A DNA stretch of 64,000 bases from Pseudomonas sp. G.S.17 (GTDB lineage: Bacteria > Pseudomonadota > Gammaproteobacteria > Pseudomonadales > Pseudomonadaceae). Positions 36,519 to 44,763 of the stretch are shown here, piece by piece; the first letter of the stretch is position 1; every line of letters begins with the position of its first letter. Made by a program: the position numbers and the translations under genes. The DNA is taken from assembly GCF_038096165.1 (NCBI RefSeq), contig NZ_CP151076.1, positions 2,849,501-2,913,500 of the forward strand, read 5' to 3'. Below the pieces are notes generated by a model that saw nothing but the letters and a program-made list of their open reading frames with translations, had not been told where the DNA came from and ran no database searches.

Positions 36519-37442
36519 TCACCCCCTGAAATCTGCTTGGTAGGATTCGAATTCGACGATTGAAGCGAACTCCTTGTTCGCAATTGACAGCCTCGCAATG
36601 TCTGCAATTTCCTCATGATCTACGTAGTTGTAGTCAGGGAACGCGAGGGCCACCTTGTGAGGAAATTCCATGGCGATTTCCATCGAGAAGCCAATCATGC
36701 GTTTTACCGCTTCGAGGCTGAAAGGATCCTGACAGCAGATTAGCAGTGATTTCCTTTCATGCTCTTGGATGAAGAAGGGGATCAAGCCACTGTTGAGGTA
36801 TTCGGGAGGCAGTATCGTCCCGTTTGTGATCCTCTCGATGGGGCTTACGTTTTTCCCAGTAGAGGGGTAGAGGAAACGAACATTTTCTGCACCGAATCGA
36901 TTTCTCGCGTACGTAATGGTGTCGAACAGAAAGCTAGCTCGGTAATTATCAATGACGTAGATGGTGCCGTAGTTGAAGCTGTCGAGGTTTCGCGACCCCG
37001 CTACTTGACTGACCACATCCTCCTCTGCGTCCGATGCCGCACTGAACCAGCAAAGGATGCCAGCGAGCGACTGACCGCTCGCGCCTGTATAGCCCGAGTT
37101 GATCGACTTTTTCAACGGTGAGCGATTGAAGCACTCGACTGTCGTTGCAAGGTCGGTGAAATTGTCTTTGAATAATGGGCCAGGAGAAGTTGGGTAGGGG
37201 CCGGATGTAAATTTCGAAGAAATAACGAGGTGCTTGAGGACGCCGTCCTCCAATGGGGATAGGCAGCTGAAGACAAAATCGGCACCATGGGTTTTTCTGG
37301 GGTTGCCGGTCGTGCTGTGGAGGACAGGTTTCACACAGTCGAACTCGTGTCCCTTGAGTGCTGCCTTCCAACCAATCAGGTTGAGCAGCGACTCCGTGAT
37401 GTGTTCACCACGCTCGCCCAGCTTCTTTGACCATTCGCCCAT
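36519..37442 (-). CDS. gapS4a: GapS4a-like PD-(D/E)xK nuclease
   Basis: A 307-aa protein, probably the DNA-cutting subunit. Near the N-terminus GERGEHITESLLNLIGW is followed by THGADFVFSCLSPL and HLVISSKFTSGPYPTSPG: a Glu, an Asp and a (S)SK arranged as in PD-(D/E)xK enzymes. The segment DLATTVECFNRSPLK and the end FPDYNYVDHEEIADI fit GapS4a proteins as I recall them. ATG 37442 is preceded by AAGGA; the frame is open upstream but lacks support. It is divergent from the McrB-like gene across 190 bp, so two defence systems may share a control region. Confidence 0.68.
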   Translation of the reverse strand: MGEWSKKLGERGEHITESLLNLIGWKAALKGHEFDCVKPVLHSTTGNPRKTHGADFVFSCLSPLEDGVLKHLVISSKFTSGPYPTSPGPLFKDNFTDLATTVECFNRSPLKKSINSGYTGASGQSLAGILCWFSAASDAEEDVVSQVAGSRNLDSFNYGTIYVIDNYRASFLFDTITYARNRFGAENVRFLYPSTGKNVSPIERITNGTILPPEYLNSGLIPFFIQEHERKSLLICCQDPFSLEAVKRMIGFSMEIAMEFPHKVALAFPDYNYVDHEEIADIARLSIANKEFASIVEFESYQADFRG

Positions 37443-37631
37443 CACACGTTCCTTGAATAATGAATGTCTTGCAACCCTATGCGGCCAGAACGCTACGGAG
37501 GTTGAGGGATGATGTCTAGTGGCAATTTGTCGGCAAATCGACGGTGGATTGTCTAGCTTCAGGATAATGGCTAACCCATCAAGCCGGTGCGTCAGCCTAC
37601 GACTAGGGCATGCAGGGTGAGGGATAGTGAA

Positions 37632-39995
37632 ATGCTCTCGCTTACCTCCCGCTACGGCAAAGATGGGATCTGGCTTCCAGCCCGCAGCAGTGACATTATC
37701 TCGCCATCTAAATATCGTTGGTGGAGAATGGACTTGCTGGATCTTAAGGATGACGAACAGCTGAAGGCTGCATGTATTAGTCTTCAGGAGCAGGTAATGT
37801 CCTTGGCGGGTAATCAAAGCTGGATCACCGAATTCCAGCAGTGGTTGGTGCGTGTCAGGGATGTGTCTCATGAAGAGTTCTTAAGCAAGGACTTCCAACT
37901 GGCGCTCTGGGACACCGAGGCTGTTTCGGCAACCGGCATGGGGCGCATCAACATTTCTGCGGTCGCCGAAAATTCGGCCATCGCAGAGAGCCTCTGGCAT
38001 CTGAAGCAAAAGTTCGCGCAGACGAGCGATCCTTCTGAGAGTGAAATGCTCATCGCCGACGCTTGGGCTCAGATTGCGTCCGCAGTTGCTGGGCTGACCA
38101 AAAGAAACCCTCGACTGAAGATGTACAGAGTTTTCGCATTGCTTTGTCCGGGTGCATTTACGTCGATAGCGCATCATCGAAAACTGCGCGAGCTGGCTCA
38201 TGCCTTGGGGATTCCACTGAGCGGTCAGAGGCGTCATCTGCACCGACTCGTATTGAACCGGTTAGATGACGTGCTGGGTGAGGTGGTAGACGTCTATTCA
38301 AGGGAGGGGGTCTCACGCTTGACGCTGCCTTGGCTGCTGTTCGTCAACTATGTTCAGAACCCAGAAGGCGAAGCCACCGAAATATCCGACCTGGAGACAG
38401 GTGACGAAGTACTCAAGCCCTTGCCCCCTGAGAGAAGGAGGCGCGGTTTGCTGGCGATTGGCGGAGGCCCAGCCACCATTCAAAGCATGATCGACTTTGC
38501 AACAGATGGATGCACTCGTGAAGACTTCATCCAACACTTGCAATCGATCAACCCTCAATCAAAAACGTCGACTTGCAACACTCAGCTGAACGCTCTGATT
38601 GCCGAATGGGGCGTGCTGCGTGCCAACGCAAGCAACATGCAGTTGACACCCCGCGGGGAGGCATTCCTGGAGTCGGGTGATCCAGATGAGATCATTGACT
38701 GGATGATCACCCGCATCTTGGGGTTTGACTATTTGCTAGCGGCATTGCGTGACACACCGTTATCTAACCGTGACGCCATCCTCACACTCAGAAAGGCAAA
38801 CCCAGGATGGACGACTGATTTCGCCCCATCAGCGATTATTGGTTGGTTCAGGTACCTTGATCTGGTCACGATCTCCGAGAAAGTGCTCAGCCTTACCGAA
38901 AGGGGTAAGCAGTGGGTTAATCGCATTCACTGGGAGCCTAAGGGTCTTGCGAGCATTCCAGGTCTCAGCCCGTCCTTAGCTCAAGTAGCCCCAGTCCAGC
39001 TCGATATCGAAATTGAGCGGCCGAAGCTACGCGCCGTGATTGACCGCTTTGATCAAGAGTTTCGCTTTCCAGAGGAGTTGATCGGACAGCTTGATGCTGG
39101 ATTGTGGGGGCACCCGAGGCGTCATTTCGCGGTGCTGACAGGCTTGAGCGGCGCGGGAAAGACGCAACTTGCCCGTAACTATGCGCTGAGTCTATGGCAG
39201 GACGATCCCGAGCCAAGTGAAGGGTTGCTGATCGTGCCTGTCCAGCCAGGCTGGCACGACTACACGAGTCTGCTGGGCTACGTTAATCCGCTGGAGTCAG
39301 ACGCGTATGTGCGTACTGGCGTTCTGGATTTTCTCCTGCAGGCAAGCGCCAACCCGACGAAGCCCTACACACTGGTTCTTGATGAAATGAACCTCTCTCA
39401 TCCGGAACAATATCTGGCGCCTCTACTTTCAGCGATGGAAACCGGTGAAACGATCGTCTTTCACGGTCAAGTCGACGAGATCGATGGTGTTCCTCCAGGC
39501 ATTCCGTATCCGAGCAACCTCGTGATCATCGGCACCGTGAACATGGATGAGACCACTCATGGGTTGAGCGACAAGGTGCTTGATCGAGCGTCTGTGATCG
39601 AGTTTTGGGACATTGAGGTCAAAGCATTTCCTGGCTGGCAGAAGAGCTCGCTTGAGGATGAACAGATTTCAATAGTCAGAAATCTCATGTCCTCACTCAT
39701 GGATGTGCTTCGTCCAGCTCGACTGCATTTCGGGTGGCGCACGCTCAACGACGTGATTGGCTATCTGCAGCAAACGCAGGCGGGTGGTGTCATCGAGTTC
39801 TCACGTGCACTCGACCATGCCATTTATTCGAAGATACTCCCCAAGTTGCGCGGTGAAGACAGCCCTCGACTTCAGCAGGTGTTCACTTTGCTACATGCCA
39901 CGCTCAAAGATGCGGGGTTGGGTATGTCGCTGCGCAAGGTTAAAGAAATGGCCGACGACCTGGCTCACTCCGGCTCGACTAGATTCTGGCGGTAG
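37632..39995 (+). CDS. McrB-like AAA+ GTPase/ATPase
   Basis: The motor subunit of a McrBC-like type IV restriction or related defence complex (787 aa). The AAA domain occupies the last 300 residues: Walker A GLSGAGKTQLARNYAL (~504), PGWHDYTSLLGYVNP, Walker B LVLDEMNLSHPEQYL and the McrB signature GTVNMDETTHGLSDKVLDRA. The N-terminal 500 residues, without known family, probably recognise the target. ATG 37632 has GAGGGA seven bases before it; ATG 37728 is an alternative. The nuclease gene starts 3 bp downstream. Confidence 0.84.
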   Translation: MLSLTSRYGKDGIWLPARSSDIISPSKYRWWRMDLLDLKDDEQLKAACISLQEQVMSLAGNQSWITEFQQWLVRVRDVSHEEFLSKDFQLALWDTEAVSATGMGRINISAVAENSAIAESLWHLKQKFAQTSDPSESEMLIADAWAQIASAVAGLTKRNPRLKMYRVFALLCPGAFTSIAHHRKLRELAHALGIPLSGQRRHLHRLVLNRLDDVLGEVVDVYSREGVSRLTLPWLLFVNYVQNPEGEATEISDLETGDEVLKPLPPERRRRGLLAIGGGPATIQSMIDFATDGCTREDFIQHLQSINPQSKTSTCNTQLNALIAEWGVLRANASNMQLTPRGEAFLESGDPDEIIDWMITRILGFDYLLAALRDTPLSNRDAILTLRKANPGWTTDFAPSAIIGWFRYLDLVTISEKVLSLTERGKQWVNRIHWEPKGLASIPGLSPSLAQVAPVQLDIEIERPKLRAVIDRFDQEFRFPEELIGQLDAGLWGHPRRHFAVLTGLSGAGKTQLARNYALSLWQDDPEPSEGLLIVPVQPGWHDYTSLLGYVNPLESDAYVRTGVLDFLLQASANPTKPYTLVLDEMNLSHPEQYLAPLLSAMETGETIVFHGQVDEIDGVPPGIPYPSNLVIIGTVNMDETTHGLSDKVLDRASVIEFWDIEVKAFPGWQKSSLEDEQISIVRNLMSSLMDVLRPARLHFGWRTLNDVIGYLQQTQAGGVIEFSRALDHAIYSKILPKLRGEDSPRLQQVFTLLHATLKDAGLGMSLRKVKEMADDLAHSGSTRFWR

Positions 39996-39998
39996 ACC

Positions 39999-41603
39999 AT
40001 GTCGATCATCTTGCAGGTAGAGCAGGGCGATGCTCGATTTGACGTGCACCCAGGTCAGTTGAACCCAGGTTTCATGGAGAAGAAGGCTTATCGTTTTACC
40101 GCGCTTGAAGGGTTTTCCTTATACATTGATGACGTCTTGATCGAGACGGTCGACCAAAACGGCGTGTGTGCGTGGTTATGGTCGCCAGGCTTTTATGCAG
40201 GAGAGGTCGCGGCAGAGCTTCTGGATGACCAGGGGCGGACTGCCGCCATTTACCGGCTGGACGTTTCAGCAGCTGATAATAAGCTCGGAGGCCAGGCATT
40301 CGCTGCCATGGTTGAGGCGATTCTGGATTTCGACCCGGCTCTGGTTCTGGGCACAGAAGAGGCTCAGTTTGGAATTGGCCATGATGGAGCACTAACCAAC
40401 CCGCATCTGCAGTATGCGAGGCTGAGACGCTATGGGGATCGGCTTCACCGCGCGCTCAAACAGATATCTCAGCGGCCGTTAACAACCTTGAAGAGCGACC
40501 GCACCTCGGTGAGTGCCCACACGGTCAAGCGGTTGGACTCCGCATCCGTCCATAGGGCACTCAGAGGGCCGACGGGGCAGGCACTGTTGCATCCTGCTAG
40601 TACTCAGCGTCCGGCCCTGAACACTGTACGCTTTGAGGTCAGCAGATCTTACGAGGAAGAGGACAACCCGGCGAATCAGGCCGTTGGACTTGTTCTCTTC
40701 GATGTTCTTAGACGTTGCCGGCAGGTGGTGAGGGGACTTCAACATGCCGCTGCAACTGAGATGGTCAGCGAAACCCGATCAGCGTTAACGCCAAGGCTCG
40801 TACGTCGAATTGCGTTCACCGAGTCGCTTGCTCGCAAGCTTGAATGGCTTCAACGCGCGAGACCTTTCTGTATCGTGACTGCCAGACGTCTATCGGCTGC
40901 AGGATTGAATGCGATCTCTGCTCACCCTGCATATGCGCGAGCTTATCGGTTTGGTTGGTACGCGTTGCGTTCAGGGTGGTTGGGAAAGGATCCTGATGAG
41001 ACGCTGTGGATTAGTCCAACATGGGAGATCTACGAGCGGTGGTGCTTTGTGACGGTAGTCTCACAGCTGCAACGTCAGCTTCCTGAACTCGTCTGGAGTC
41101 GTGAATATCGATCGTTGGGCTTTAGAGAAATCGTATGGCGGGGAAAAGCGGCTGATGTGACAGTTGAGGTGTGTTACCAAGTCCGATGCCCAGCGATTGA
41201 TCAGCCTGCGCATCGCGGTTTCCAAAGTTTATCGCGAGAGAGATATCCGGATATCGTCGTGACGTTGGACTCGCATTCGGCGAAGCGCTTCGTAGTTTTC
41301 GACGCAAAGTATCGCAGCGCCCGCGCCAGCGTCCTGGATGCGATGGAGTCAGCGCACATTTATCACGACAGTCTCCGGTGGAAGGGCATCAAGCCTGACG
41401 TTTCATTGCTGCTGATACCTCGGGCAGACAAAGTAATGTCGCTTGTCAGCCCGACCTATCATGCGGACTATGGGGTCGGAGCTTGGCAAATCGGGACTGA
41501 GTCAGAAGGGGAGGCACTGGGTATCGAGCTCAAACGTATTCTGAGTGCAGTACCAATCGCGGCCGCTCCGGCGCGTACAATTGCTACTGGAACGGCGAAG
41601 TAA
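39999..41603 (+). CDS. DUF2357/PD-(D/E)xK nuclease, McrC-like partner
   Basis: A 534-aa McrC-type effector. The N-terminal ~200 residues are a beta-rich DUF2357-like part. The middle has WISPTWEIYERWCFVTVV, the YExW motif typical of McrC. The nuclease core is YPDIVVTLDSHSAKRFVVFDAKYR, with the D...DxK triad (about residues 418-440). It is coupled to the AAA gene (3-bp gap). Together they should cut foreign DNA once the AAA ring is activated. Which modification or structure is sensed is unknown. Confidence 0.84.
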   Translation: MSIILQVEQGDARFDVHPGQLNPGFMEKKAYRFTALEGFSLYIDDVLIETVDQNGVCAWLWSPGFYAGEVAAELLDDQGRTAAIYRLDVSAADNKLGGQAFAAMVEAILDFDPALVLGTEEAQFGIGHDGALTNPHLQYARLRRYGDRLHRALKQISQRPLTTLKSDRTSVSAHTVKRLDSASVHRALRGPTGQALLHPASTQRPALNTVRFEVSRSYEEEDNPANQAVGLVLFDVLRRCRQVVRGLQHAAATEMVSETRSALTPRLVRRIAFTESLARKLEWLQRARPFCIVTARRLSAAGLNAISAHPAYARAYRFGWYALRSGWLGKDPDETLWISPTWEIYERWCFVTVVSQLQRQLPELVWSREYRSLGFREIVWRGKAADVTVEVCYQVRCPAIDQPAHRGFQSLSRERYPDIVVTLDSHSAKRFVVFDAKYRSARASVLDAMESAHIYHDSLRWKGIKPDVSLLLIPRADKVMSLVSPTYHADYGVGAWQIGTESEGEALGIELKRILSAVPIAAAPARTIATGTAK

Positions 41604-41793
41604 TCGAATGCGTCCCCAGCCTGAGTGAAAATCCTTCCGGCGCTCGCGAGAGCTCAGAGCTGGAAAGGGAGTATCTATTGAGTTTTCCGCCGATAAGTAC
41701 CGTTACTGGCGGGAAATTGCGCGTCTGCTGGAGCTGTTGTACGGGCCGGTGGCTAAACGCCAATTGGATCAACAGCCTCGCGGCTATGTGATG

Positions 41794-42396
41794 TCAAGCT
41801 GTCGTTCTGGCTCCGTGATCGGGCACCCGAAGCGTTGCGCAGCGGCGAAAATTTCGCGCAGAACGTTTCCGCGCTTTCGCATGTTGGGGCGTCGTCAGGA
41901 AATTCGCGATTGCCTCGCGAGACTCCTTAGGCGTCCTTCCCAGCAGCCTTGCTGCCAAAATCCACAGTTTTGGGCTGAACTCCAAGCCCAGGCCCAGGCC
42001 CAGCGCTCGCAATATCTCGTCCGCCCTATCTAGATTCGGAACGCCTGGGCCGTTCAGCCACCCATCGGGAAGGTTTCTGCAATTGTCGAGATCCATGTCG
42101 TTCGTGGCTGCACGGTACTCGCAGATCTTTGCGTAGTCCTTTGCACCCCAAGTACACAACGCTTTCACGAGGCAACCGAACGGGGCTGCGCCCATCAAGA
42201 TTTTTTCCAGTGCAACGATCGGTAGAGCACAATGGATCATTCTCAAGGTAACACTCGCACCGAACGCAAAAATGGTCGGCCAAAGCAGGCTCATCATGTC
42301 ACGCCGGTCAAGAAGGCCTGCTTCATGTTTCGGAATTAGTGCAGCGTAGTATTCAAGCCAACGGCGAAAGCTCAAAAAAATGATTCTTGAATTCAT
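41794..42396 (-). CDS. Hypothetical protein
   Basis: A 200-codon frame on the minus strand: RRWLEYYAALIPKHEAGLLD, hydrophobic segments around SLLWPTIFAFGASVTLRMIH, then WLNGPGVPNLDRADEILRALGLGLGLEFSPKLWILAARLLG. No family recognised and no clear ribosome binding site. It overlaps the acidic + strand ORF by 17 bp at the 5' ends. It is long enough to be real, but the evidence is weak. Confidence 0.4.
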   Translation of the reverse strand: MNSRIIFLSFRRWLEYYAALIPKHEAGLLDRRDMMSLLWPTIFAFGASVTLRMIHCALPIVALEKILMGAAPFGCLVKALCTWGAKDYAKICEYRAATNDMDLDNCRNLPDGWLNGPGVPNLDRADEILRALGLGLGLEFSPKLWILAARLLGRTPKESREAIANFLTTPQHAKARKRSARNFRRCATLRVPDHGARTTA

Positions 42397-42682
42397 CCAG
42401 GGTGAAGAATGCTTCGCAAAGATGCTGGAGGCTGGCCTGGGCTTTTATAGCGAAAAGGCTGAGCTTCCGCCCATCTTCCAGCTTAAGCAATCCGCCCCCA
42501 ACGACATCGATTTCGACTCCGACGATGCCATCGAAGACGACTTTGACTTCGATGACATGGATGAAGAGTACTTTGATTCCACCGACCAGGGCGATGAGGA
42601 TGAGCCAGAGACGGGCGCGCGGCCAGCTGGCTCCCAAGACCTGTTTGCAGACGACGACTCCGATCTGGACGAAGTCTGGTAG
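42380..42682 (+). CDS. Strongly acidic small protein
   Basis: A 100-aa frame with about 34 Asp/Glu and only 4 Lys/Arg. The acidic run covers residues ~41-76 (NDIDFDSDDAIEDDFDFD and DMDEEYFDSTDQGDEDEP). Such charge is found in DNA-mimic or histone-like binding proteins, and in antitoxin-like tails. The neighbouring McrBC-like and GapS4-like nucleases make a DNA-mimic or self-protection role possible, but this is speculation. No ribosome binding site is visible before ATG 42380. Confidence 0.45.
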   Translation: MILEFIQGEECFAKMLEAGLGFYSEKAELPPIFQLKQSAPNDIDFDSDDAIEDDFDFDDMDEEYFDSTDQGDEDEPETGARPAGSQDLFADDDSDLDEVW

Positions 42683-43021
42683 GCAGGCTCGTCCCGTCGC
42701 CCCCCCACCCGGGCCGCCTCCGGGCGATTTTGAAAGTACATCGTAGGTACCGCTGGCGCCTTGACCTCAACATCCCACTGCTGGATCTAATAGCGTTCCC
42801 AAGCGTGGGCTGGCCTAGCAGATAGCAGCCCCGACCTAGCAACCGTCGTGTGCTTTGGGGGCTGCGCAGGAGTCGCAGGCTACCTGTCGTATTTGGAAGG
42901 CAATGGACAGTCGTAATTGACGTCAATCATGTCCAAGTTCTTCAGCTCGAAATTGGTCTAGCTTGTCCCATTCGATGTACTTACTGTGGGCTGTCCGTAC
43001 AGGAACACGAATGCGGTCGGT
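42683..43021. other. Intergenic DNA, nothing recognised
   Basis: No supported frame. It contains short C-rich stretches near 42700 and no obvious repeats or terminators. Confidence 0.4.
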
Positions 43022-43471
43022 TTAGGCTCCTGAGAGGCCTTTGAAAGCCTGGTTGCCATGAGGTTCTTGACCTGTAGCGGTCGACGAGCGCATCCGAGAC
43101 GAGCTTGAGGTTGTTAGGCTTTCGGTTCCGCGCACCAAGCATTTCTTGAACTTGATCCGGTACGCATCGTCTTTTCTGGTGCGGTCAATGTACGCCCAGC
43201 CATAGTAGATGACGGGGTGGTCGGGGAGGTCGTTCAGATCCTGCTCCCAAACGCATTTGAAAATGCTGTCGTACGCTACGTCCTGGCCAGCGATGTTGAG
43301 GCGGCGAAACTCCAGGATGTTGTCAGATCGATAGCGAATGTACCGACTTACCACCGAACGGACGGAGTAGATGGGGCCAACGATCCCAGATTCACCGAGT
43401 TTGGTCGTGTAAGGCCTCGTGCTTTTAGCGCGCTTTTTCGCTACATGCACATCAGCGATGGCGCGTCGCAA
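43022..43471 (-). CDS. Hypothetical protein, possibly frameshifted near its C-terminus
   Basis: A 149-codon frame with a protein-like core (ESGIVGPIYSVRSVVSRYI, FKCVWEQDLNDLPDHPVIYY, DDAYRIKFKKCLVRG). Its last 30 residues are serine/arginine rich and look out of frame. In a neighbouring frame NLKLVSDALVDRYRSRTSW reads more naturally, so a frameshift near 43120 is possible. No family recognised. Confidence 0.4.
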   Translation of the reverse strand: MRRAIADVHVAKKRAKSTRPYTTKLGESGIVGPIYSVRSVVSRYIRYRSDNILEFRRLNIAGQDVAYDSIFKCVWEQDLNDLPDHPVIYYGWAYIDRTRKDDAYRIKFKKCLVRGTESLTTSSSSRMRSSTATGQEPHGNQAFKGLSGA

Positions 43472-43568
43472 ATGTCAGCAGACGCTCGCCCAGCAATCGA
43501 CCATAATCACGGCTCGACGCAGCCACATGCCCGGCGTGAGGCATAGCCAAAGCGGAGCCTGCTTTCAC

Positions 43569-43787
43569 ATGAGCACTTTGTCCCCTGATCAACACGAACG
43601 TTACCTAGAAGTGCTCGAAGCAGCTAAGAGCTTGTACAGCGGCGATCTTGATGCGGCGATGCGCTTGATGTCTCACCCACACAAAGCGTTTGATGGCAAA
43701 GCTCCTGCCAGCATGGTCGCAACCAGGCTGGAGACTGATACGGTGATTGAGCTCATCATGCGCTTAGAGCATGGGTTTGTCGCCTGA
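43569..43787 (+). CDS. DUF2384 (MbcA/ParS/Xre antitoxin C-terminal) protein
   Basis: A 72-aa protein matching the toxin-binding domain of MbcA/ParS-type antitoxins: EVLEAAKSLYSGDLDAAMRLMS, HKAFDGKAPASMVATRLETD and VIELIMRLEHGFVA. Such antitoxins usually pair with a RES-domain NAD-degrading toxin, but no RES gene is seen beside it and the Xre DNA-binding half is missing. It may be a solitary antitoxin. ATG 43569 is chosen because the domain starts there. Confidence 0.68.
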   Translation: MSTLSPDQHERYLEVLEAAKSLYSGDLDAAMRLMSHPHKAFDGKAPASMVATRLETDTVIELIMRLEHGFVA

Positions 43788-44311
43788 GTAACCTTGAGCA
43801 GGCCCCTTTTACCCGCAATGCTTTCGTGGCCCAGGGCTTGGCGCTCATCAAGGGTATAGACCAACGGTTAGACTGGATCCGCCACGCGATCGATAGGCCG
43901 GCCGTTCTCGATTACGGAGGAGGGTAACCGCTAGGTTTCCGTAAATGTCGCTCGATGGTTTTTTAACTGGCAACGCTGGATTTTGATGTATTTGGACGCA
44001 CGCGCACGCTGTTTGTTTAAGGCTCGCCGCTGTTCGAGCTCTCCAGTATGCTTCTGGTACCTTGATTTCTTGACTGGCGTCCTGGGCTAATGGAGTAGTG
44101 ATAGACAATGAGTTTTTCAATCGCACATGGATTGCCCAGACGCCAGCCCCCCAGCGTTACCTCGCGGCCTCAATGCCAGCCAGGCAGCCACGCGCCTGTC
44201 AAACCCACCATGTCCAGTCGTCGCGGCGCTTAAGCTTCCCCAATGATTTTTTGCGTCTTGCATCATGCAAAGCGGACTCACCACTTTTGACTTATCGAGA
44301 AGGAAACATTC
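43788..44311. other. Gap before the three-gene cassette
   Basis: No frame here is supported. The promoter of the following cassette should lie in its right part, but no strong -35/-10 pair was found by eye. AAGGAA at 44299-44305 is the ribosome binding site of the first cassette gene. Confidence 0.4.
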
Positions 44312-44749
44312 ATGAGTAAGCCTTTCAAAGACCGCATTCATGCCATGAATCAGATGTATAAGCTGCCGATAAACAGCGTTCCCACGCTTCTGGCCGATCC
44401 TGCGGACAAGCTCAGGAAGTTCAAGGTCACACTAATGGCTGAACTTCATGAGATCGATGAAATCGTCGAGAAGATCGAGAAAGGTGAAGCCGAGATCGAT
44501 ATCAAGGTTGCCATTGCCGACCTGCTGGGCGATGTGATGGTTTACTGCCGGTCTGAGGCCCTGAAATACGGGTTGCCATTGGAGGACGTCCTGAACGTCA
44601 TCATGGACAGCAACGAAAGCAAACTGGGAGCAGATGGAAAGCCTATCTACGACGAGAACGGGAAGTTCCTCAAAGGCCCGAATTACTGGAAGCCAGAGCC
44701 TAAGATTAAAACCTTGCTTCTTAGAGCTGAGGATAAAGCGGACGTTTGA
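44312..44749 (+). CDS. MazG/PRA-PH-like nucleotide pyrophosphohydrolase
   Basis: A 145-aa protein with the all-alpha NTP pyrophosphohydrolase signature: ELHEIDEIVEKIE supplies the ExxE pair and IKVAIADLLGDVMVYC the DxxxD-type metal site. It is followed by the PRA-PH-like stretch VIMDSNESKLGADGKPIYDE, then GKFLKGPNYWKPEP. Enzymes of this group split nucleotides between alpha and beta phosphates. It is first of a tight three-gene unit with a GHKL ATPase and a phosphoribosyltransferase-like protein, suggesting nucleotide-based signalling or depletion. AAGGAA lies before ATG 44312. Confidence 0.78.
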   Translation: MSKPFKDRIHAMNQMYKLPINSVPTLLADPADKLRKFKVTLMAELHEIDEIVEKIEKGEAEIDIKVAIADLLGDVMVYCRSEALKYGLPLEDVLNVIMDSNESKLGADGKPIYDENGKFLKGPNYWKPEPKIKTLLLRAEDKADV

Positions 44750-44763
44750 TTGGAGACACAGGC

